From Actinophytocola sp. (GTDB lineage Bacteria; Actinomycetota; Actinomycetes; Mycobacteriales; Pseudonocardiaceae), in the NCBI RefSeq assembly GCF_009379765.1, contig NZ_WHTD01000005.1, forward strand, positions 1-64,000: DNA of 64,000 nt, written 5' to 3'. The position numbers were made by a program, and so were the translations under genes. Of this stretch, positions 59,495-64,000 are shown piece by piece (the first letter of the stretch is position 1; every line of letters begins with the position of its first letter). A model generated the notes under the pieces. That model saw nothing but the letters and a program-made list of their open reading frames with translations, did not search any database and was not told the DNA's origin.

Positions 59495-62400
59495 CCAGCG
59501 CCGCCTCGACCGTCGCAGACCTGATCCTCGCCCAGGCCGGCAGAACACCGGACGCCGTGGCCGTGCGGCAGTGGGAGGACCGGCTCACCTACCGCGAGCT
59601 GGTCGAGCGGGCCGCCGGGGTGGCGAACGCGCTGCGCGAGCTGGGGGTCGCGCCGGAGGCCCGGGTCGGCATCTGCACCACCCGCGACCCGGCCTACGTC
59701 GCGACCGTGCTCGGTGTGCTGCTCTCCGGCGGCTGCTACGTGCCGCTCGACCCGGGCGGCCCGCGGCAGCGGCTGCTGGAGATCGCCGAGGACGCCGGCG
59801 TGTCCATCGTGGTCGGCGACTCGGCCGCGGCCGAGTTCGGCGGCGTGCCCGGCATCCGCACGCTCGAGCCGCCGCCACCCGCGCGCCCCCGGCCGTGCCC
59901 CGCGACCGTGCACAACACCGCGCACGTGCTCTACACCTCCGGCTCGACCGGCCGGCCCAAGGGCGTGCTGACCACCCACCGCAACATCGTGTCCTTCGTG
60001 GACGGCTGGCACCGGCTGTTCCCGATCGACCCGAGCACCCGGGTGCTCGGCGTCTCCTCGCTCGGCTTCGACGCCTCCACGATCGACCTGTTCGTGCCGC
60101 TGACCGTGGGCGCCTCGGTGCAGCTGGTGTCCGCCGCCGACCGGGCCGACCCGGAGCGGCTGCGCCGGTTCGTCGTCGAGCACGAGGTGGACTACGGCGT
60201 CATCACGCCGACGATGCTGGCCATGCTGGACCCGGCGGACGTGCCGGGCTGGACGGTCATCCAGTGCGGTGGCGAGGCGGTCCCCGCCGAGCTCGCGGCC
60301 CGCTGGGCGCCGGGCAGGCGGTTCACCGACGCCTACGGCCCCACCGAGTCGACCGTGCTGGTCCTCACCGAGGACATCACCTACGCGCCAGAGGACCCGC
60401 TGCCGATCGGCAAGGCCACTCCCGGCCACCGCGCGCACGTGATGGACGAGCTGCTCCGTCCCGTGCCGCGGGGCGAGGTGGGCGAGCTGCTGATCGGCGG
60501 CCCCGGCCTCGCGAACGGCTACCTGAACCGGCCGGCCCTCACCGCGGACCGGTTCGTGCCCGACCCGTTCGCCGAGCGTCCCGGCGAGCGGCTCTACCGC
60601 ACCGGCGACCAGGTCTACGAGGACGAGCAGGGCCGGATCGTCTACCTGGGCCGCGGCGACCGGCAGGTGAAGATCCGCGGCCAGCGCATCGAGCTGGGCG
60701 AGGTCGAGGCCGTGCTGGGCGAGCACCCGGACGTGCGGCAGGCCGCCGTCGAGGCGGTGGACGGCGCGGACGGCTCCGCGGGCGGCAAGCGGCTCGTCGC
60801 GTTCCTCACGCCGGCGACCGCGCCCGACGACGAGGCGCTGCGCGAGTACACGAAGGACCGGCTGACCGGCGCGATGCGGCCGACTCTGGTGATGCGCCTC
60901 GCCGAGCTGACCTTCAACCCGGTGTCCGGCAAGCTCGACCGGCCCACCCTGCGCGCACTCGCCGAGCGGGCGCTGGCCGAGCTCGCGGAGTCCGCGGCGG
61001 AGTTCGCCGGCACGCCCACCGAGCAGGCGGTCGCCAGGGTGTGGCGGCGGGTGCTCGGCCAGGCACCGACGCGGGAGACCGACTTCTTCACCGGCGGCGG
61101 CAACTCGATCGCCGCGATGCGCCTGGTCGCCGGGCTTCGGGTGGAGCTGGGCCGGCAGGTGGCCATCGAGGACCTGTTCCTCGCGCCGACCGTGGCCGGG
61201 CTGGCCGAGCTGGTCGCGAAGGCGGACCCGCTGCCCGGCAACCCGCTGACCACCGGCAACCAGCCGACGCTCGCACCACCGCAGCGCAGGCTCTGGCTCA
61301 CCGACCAGCTCGCGCCCGAGGACGCGCCGTACAACATCGCGCTGGCCAACCGGCTGCGTGGTGAGCTGGACCTGCCGGCGCTGCGGGCCGCGCTGCGGGC
61401 CGTGGCCGACCGGCACGACGTGCTGCGCTGGCGGATTCGGCAGACCGCGGGCGTGCCGTACGCGGACTGCGCGCCGCCGGCCGACGTGCCGGTCGAGATC
61501 GTCGACCTGACCGCGACCGCCGACCGGGAGAGCGTGCTCGGAAGGCTCCTCGCGACCGGCGCGCGGCATGTGTTCGACCTGGCCACCGGCCCGGCCTGGC
61601 TGGTGACGCTCTACCGGCTGGCACCCGACGAGCACGTCCTGGCGGTCACCCTGCACCACGCGGTGTTCGACGGCTGGTCGCAGGCGGTGCTCTACGACGA
61701 TCTCGGTGCGGCGTACGCGCGGGCCCGCGAGGGGGGCTCGCCGGCGCTGCCACCGCTGTCCGCGTCCTATGCGGACTACGCGGTGTGGCGCGCGGACCGG
61801 GACCGGCGGCACGGCGAGGCCGACCTCGCCTGGTGGACCACGCATCTGGCCGGCGTGCCGACCGTGGTCGACCTGCCCCGGGACCGGCCGCGCGCGGCCG
61901 TGCAGACCTACACCGGCGCCGAGGCGAGCGTGCCGCTTCCGTCCCATGTGGACACCGCGGTGCGGGAGCTGGCCGCGAAGCTCGGCTCGACCCCGGCGAG
62001 CGTCCTGCTCGGCGGGTTCGGCGAGCTGCTGGCACGCCTCACCGGCGCGACCGACCACGTGCTCGGCGCGGTCGTCGCCGACCGCGGGCTCGCCGCGTTC
62101 GACGACGTGCTCGGCTTCTTCATCGACACCGTCCCGGTCCGGCTGCGGGCCGGCGCGCCGACGTTCGCCGACACGGTGCGGGCGGGCGCGGACGATCTGC
62201 GGGAGGCGACCGCACACCCTGGCGCGCCGCTGGAGAAGATCGTCGACGCGCTCGGCGTCGGCCGGGACACCTCCCGCGCGCCGCTGGTGCAGGTGCTGTT
62301 CAACGTCCTGAACTTCACCGAGCCACGGCTGCGGCTGGCGGGCCTGGCCGGCGAGCCGATCGAGGTGCCCAAGCCGGGCTCGCCGTTCGACATCACGGTC

Positions 62401-62988
62401 TACGTGGCCGAGCGGGACGGCCGGTTCGCCTTCGACACCGTCTACAACCCGGACCTGTTCGACGCCGACCGGATCGTCGGGCTGCTCACCGACCTCACCG
62501 AGCTGGTCGGCGCGCTCGCCGCGGCACCGGACGCCCCGGCCGCCGAGACCGCCCCGCACCTGCCCCGGCGCGCCGTGCGGGAGGCGGCGGCGGGCGCGAT
62601 GACCGTCGACGCGCCGGACACCCCGGAGCTGCCCGCCCTCGCCCCGGGCGCGGAGATCACCGCCACCGAGGCGCTGATCGCCTGCATCTGGCGGGAGGTG
62701 CTCGAGCGCGAGTCGGTCGGCGTGGCGGACAACTTCTTCGACATCGGTGGCCACTCGCTCGCGGTCGCCGCCGTGCACGGCCGGCTCGCCGCGGCCACCG
62801 GCCGGTCCATCCGGATGCTGGACCTCTTCCGGTACCCGAACATCCGCGCGCTCGCCGCACATCTGGACGGCACCGCGGAGAAGCCGGAGCTGGCGAGGGC
62901 GGCGTTGCGGGCCGCCGCGCGCCGCAACAGTGCCGGCAACCGGGGCAGACGCAACCCACCACGCCGTGTCAGCGGCACCGCGCAGTAG
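59491..62988 (+). CDS. Non-ribosomal peptide synthetase, A-T-C-T
   Basis: A 1165-residue NRPS starting at the ATG overlapping the LanB-like stop. Adenylation: LYTSGSTGRPKG (about 147-158), AYGPTE (about 281), GRGDRQVKIRGQR (about 386), Lys in NPVSGKLDRP (about 480). Carrier 1: DFFTGGGNSIAAM (Ser about 538; note GGNS rather than GGHS). Condensation: HHAVFDGWS (HHxxxDG about 720-727), with DVLGFFIDTVPVRL. Carrier 2: DNFFDIGGHSLAV (Ser about 1088). Ends with a basic tail that may be a docking segment for the next protein. Hand-read specificity residues: D-A-I-V-I-C-A-V-L-K (unassigned). Confidence 0.92.
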   Translation: MTSAASTVADLILAQAGRTPDAVAVRQWEDRLTYRELVERAAGVANALRELGVAPEARVGICTTRDPAYVATVLGVLLSGGCYVPLDPGGPRQRLLEIAEDAGVSIVVGDSAAAEFGGVPGIRTLEPPPPARPRPCPATVHNTAHVLYTSGSTGRPKGVLTTHRNIVSFVDGWHRLFPIDPSTRVLGVSSLGFDASTIDLFVPLTVGASVQLVSAADRADPERLRRFVVEHEVDYGVITPTMLAMLDPADVPGWTVIQCGGEAVPAELAARWAPGRRFTDAYGPTESTVLVLTEDITYAPEDPLPIGKATPGHRAHVMDELLRPVPRGEVGELLIGGPGLANGYLNRPALTADRFVPDPFAERPGERLYRTGDQVYEDEQGRIVYLGRGDRQVKIRGQRIELGEVEAVLGEHPDVRQAAVEAVDGADGSAGGKRLVAFLTPATAPDDEALREYTKDRLTGAMRPTLVMRLAELTFNPVSGKLDRPTLRALAERALAELAESAAEFAGTPTEQAVARVWRRVLGQAPTRETDFFTGGGNSIAAMRLVAGLRVELGRQVAIEDLFLAPTVAGLAELVAKADPLPGNPLTTGNQPTLAPPQRRLWLTDQLAPEDAPYNIALANRLRGELDLPALRAALRAVADRHDVLRWRIRQTAGVPYADCAPPADVPVEIVDLTATADRESVLGRLLATGARHVFDLATGPAWLVTLYRLAPDEHVLAVTLHHAVFDGWSQAVLYDDLGAAYARAREGGSPALPPLSASYADYAVWRADRDRRHGEADLAWWTTHLAGVPTVVDLPRDRPRAAVQTYTGAEASVPLPSHVDTAVRELAAKLGSTPASVLLGGFGELLARLTGATDHVLGAVVADRGLAAFDDVLGFFIDTVPVRLRAGAPTFADTVRAGADDLREATAHPGAPLEKIVDALGVGRDTSRAPLVQVLFNVLNFTEPRLRLAGLAGEPIEVPKPGSPFDITVYVAERDGRFAFDTVYNPDLFDADRIVGLLTDLTELVGALAAAPDAPAAETAPHLPRRAVREAAAGAMTVDAPDTPELPALAPGAEITATEALIACIWREVLERESVGVADNFFDIGGHSLAVAAVHGRLAAATGRSIRMLDLFRYPNIRALAAHLDGTAEKPELARAALRAAARRNSAGNRGRRNPPRRVSGTAQ

Positions 62989-63005
62989 ATAGAGGGGAAC
63001 GCAAG

Positions 63006-64000
63006 ATGGACCAGCCGAACGAGATCGGCATGCCGGGGGACCTCGACGGCACCGAGCCGATCGCGATCGTCGGCCTCGCCGCGCGCGTGCCCGGTGCGAG
63101 CGACGTGCACCAGTTCTGGCGCAACCTGGTGGACGGCGTCGAGTCGCTCACCCACTTCACCCGCGAGGAGCAGCTCGCCCGCGGCGTCGTGGAGTCCGAG
63201 GTGGACGATCCGGGCTGGGTGCACGCGGCGCCGATGGTCGACGGGTTCGACCAGTTCGACGCGGGCCTGTTCGGGATGACCGACCGCGAAGCGGCGCTGA
63301 TGAGCCCGCAGCACCGGCTGTTCCTGGAGAGCTGCTTCATCGCGCTGCAGGACGCGGGCTACGACTCGGCCCGCTACCCCGGCGCGATCGGCGTGTACGC
63401 GGGCGCGGGCGGCAACGGCTACTTCTGGGAGAACATCAAGCGCAACGCCGCGGCGAGCGGATCACCGCACAACGCGGTCTCGCTCGCCACCGGCAACCAG
63501 CCGAACTACCTGGCCACCACGCCGTCCTACAAGCTGGACCTGCGCGGGCCGAGCCTGACCGTGGCCACCGCCTGCTCCACCTCGCTGGTGGCGTTGCACC
63601 TGGCGTGCGAGGCGCTGCGCAACGGCGAGTGCGACATGGCGCTGGCCGGCGGGGTGAACATCGAGCACCCGCAGGGCGTCGGCTACCTCGGCATGGAGGG
63701 CTTCACCTCGCCGGACGGGCACTGCCGGCCGTTCGACGCGGGCGCCAACGGCACCGTGTGGGGCAGTGGTGTGGGCGCGGTGCTGGTCAAGCGCCTGTCC
63801 GACGCCATCGCCGACGGGGACCACGTCCGCGCGGTGGTGCTGGGCAACGCGATCAACAACGACGGCGCCAACAAGGTCGGCTTCACCGCGCCCAGCGTGG
63901 ACGGCCAGGTCGAGGCGGTTGCGCAGGCGGTCGGTATGGCCGGCATCGACCCGCGCACGATCACCTACGTCGAGGCGCACGGCACCGGCACCGCGGTGGG
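63006..64000 (+). CDS. Polyketide synthase, N-terminal ketosynthase (runs off the window)
   Basis: ATG 63006 with AGAGGGGAAC upstream opens a frame that continues past base 64000. It begins MDQPNEIGMPGDLDGTEPIAIVGLAARVPGASDVHQFW, then MSPQHRLFLESCF, NQPNYLATTPSYKLDLRGPS, active-site Cys in VATACSTSLVALHLACEAL (about 188), and VEAHGTGT at the window's edge. This is a KS domain of the type found after NRPS modules in hybrid lines. Downstream domains (AT or trans-AT signature) are not visible. Confidence 0.93.
   Translation, partial: MDQPNEIGMPGDLDGTEPIAIVGLAARVPGASDVHQFWRNLVDGVESLTHFTREEQLARGVVESEVDDPGWVHAAPMVDGFDQFDAGLFGMTDREAALMSPQHRLFLESCFIALQDAGYDSARYPGAIGVYAGAGGNGYFWENIKRNAAASGSPHNAVSLATGNQPNYLATTPSYKLDLRGPSLTVATACSTSLVALHLACEALRNGECDMALAGGVNIEHPQGVGYLGMEGFTSPDGHCRPFDAGANGTVWGSGVGAVLVKRLSDAIADGDHVRAVVLGNAINNDGANKVGFTAPSVDGQVEAVAQAVGMAGIDPRTITYVEAHGTGTAV

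Noticed and set aside
59467..62862. Minus-strand open frame opposite the second NRPS
   Set aside because: Same reason: no family motifs, whereas the plus strand has A-T-C-T motifs.

Overview
The window is high-GC DNA from an actinobacterium, probably a filamentous, natural-product-forming one (Pseudonocardiales is my guess, not proven). The grounds are the GC-rich third codon positions, many GTG starts, a bacterial proteasome activator ending in GQYL, and at least 14 genes with the TANNNT-6/7 nt-start-codon layout of leaderless actinobacterial promoters. Most of the sequence is chromosomal housekeeping and accessory genes. It also carries two tRNA genes that have repeatedly served as integration sites, and one end of a biosynthetic gene cluster that runs off the right edge.

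1-22 kb: a partial serine hydrolase, an orphan XRE regulator with its operator, a decayed phosphotransferase, a strikingly asymmetric heterodimeric ABC exporter, an AbiE toxin-antitoxin pair (toxin with an early stop codon), VOC/TetR, an NmrA-like protein with a truncated MFS pump, a PpiC/SurA-type lipoprotein, an FG-GAP secreted protein, a SoxR-box-controlled SDR + QueA-like operon, PadR/GyrI, HxlR/DHFR-like, a lipoprotein, an EamA exporter, PPK2, a GlxA-type AraC regulator and a saccharopine-dehydrogenase-like reductase.

22-31 kb: a tRNA-Lys gene (31113-31185, minus strand) is followed by two further copies of its 3' end (26572 and 23552). Each interval carries a decayed tyrosine integrase plus cargo: a frameshifted Fic protein and an NTF2-like protein in one; a second AbiE system, a CcbP-like protein and a frameshifted helicase-associated-like protein in the other. 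This is a tandem array of degraded integrative elements.

31-52 kb: an MFS exporter, a diguanylate cyclase, a Tat-exported cytokinin-dehydrogenase-like flavoenzyme, an LPXTG-like wall protein, an ECF sigma factor coupled to a membrane-anchored beta-helix protein, a clan GH-A glycosidase with a TetR regulator, a secreted 5'-nucleotidase and MarR. A tRNA-Ser (44850-44934) also has two downstream copies of its 3' half. The interval holds a MITE-like element, IS1380/RibD and KatG scraps and a secreted S1 protease. Then come a secreted M28 peptidase, a quinone oxidoreductase, a class-V aminotransferase-fold protein without the PLP lysine, and Bpa.

52.8-64 kb: a co-directional, translationally coupled operon encodes an A-T-KS protein whose AT domain is absent, a type II thioesterase, a LanB-type (lantibiotic dehydratase N-domain) protein, an A-T-C-T NRPS and the start of another KS-bearing PKS. 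The mix of a tRNA-dependent LanB-like enzyme with a minimal NRPS-PKS line, with no precursor peptide visible, is the most interesting system in the window.
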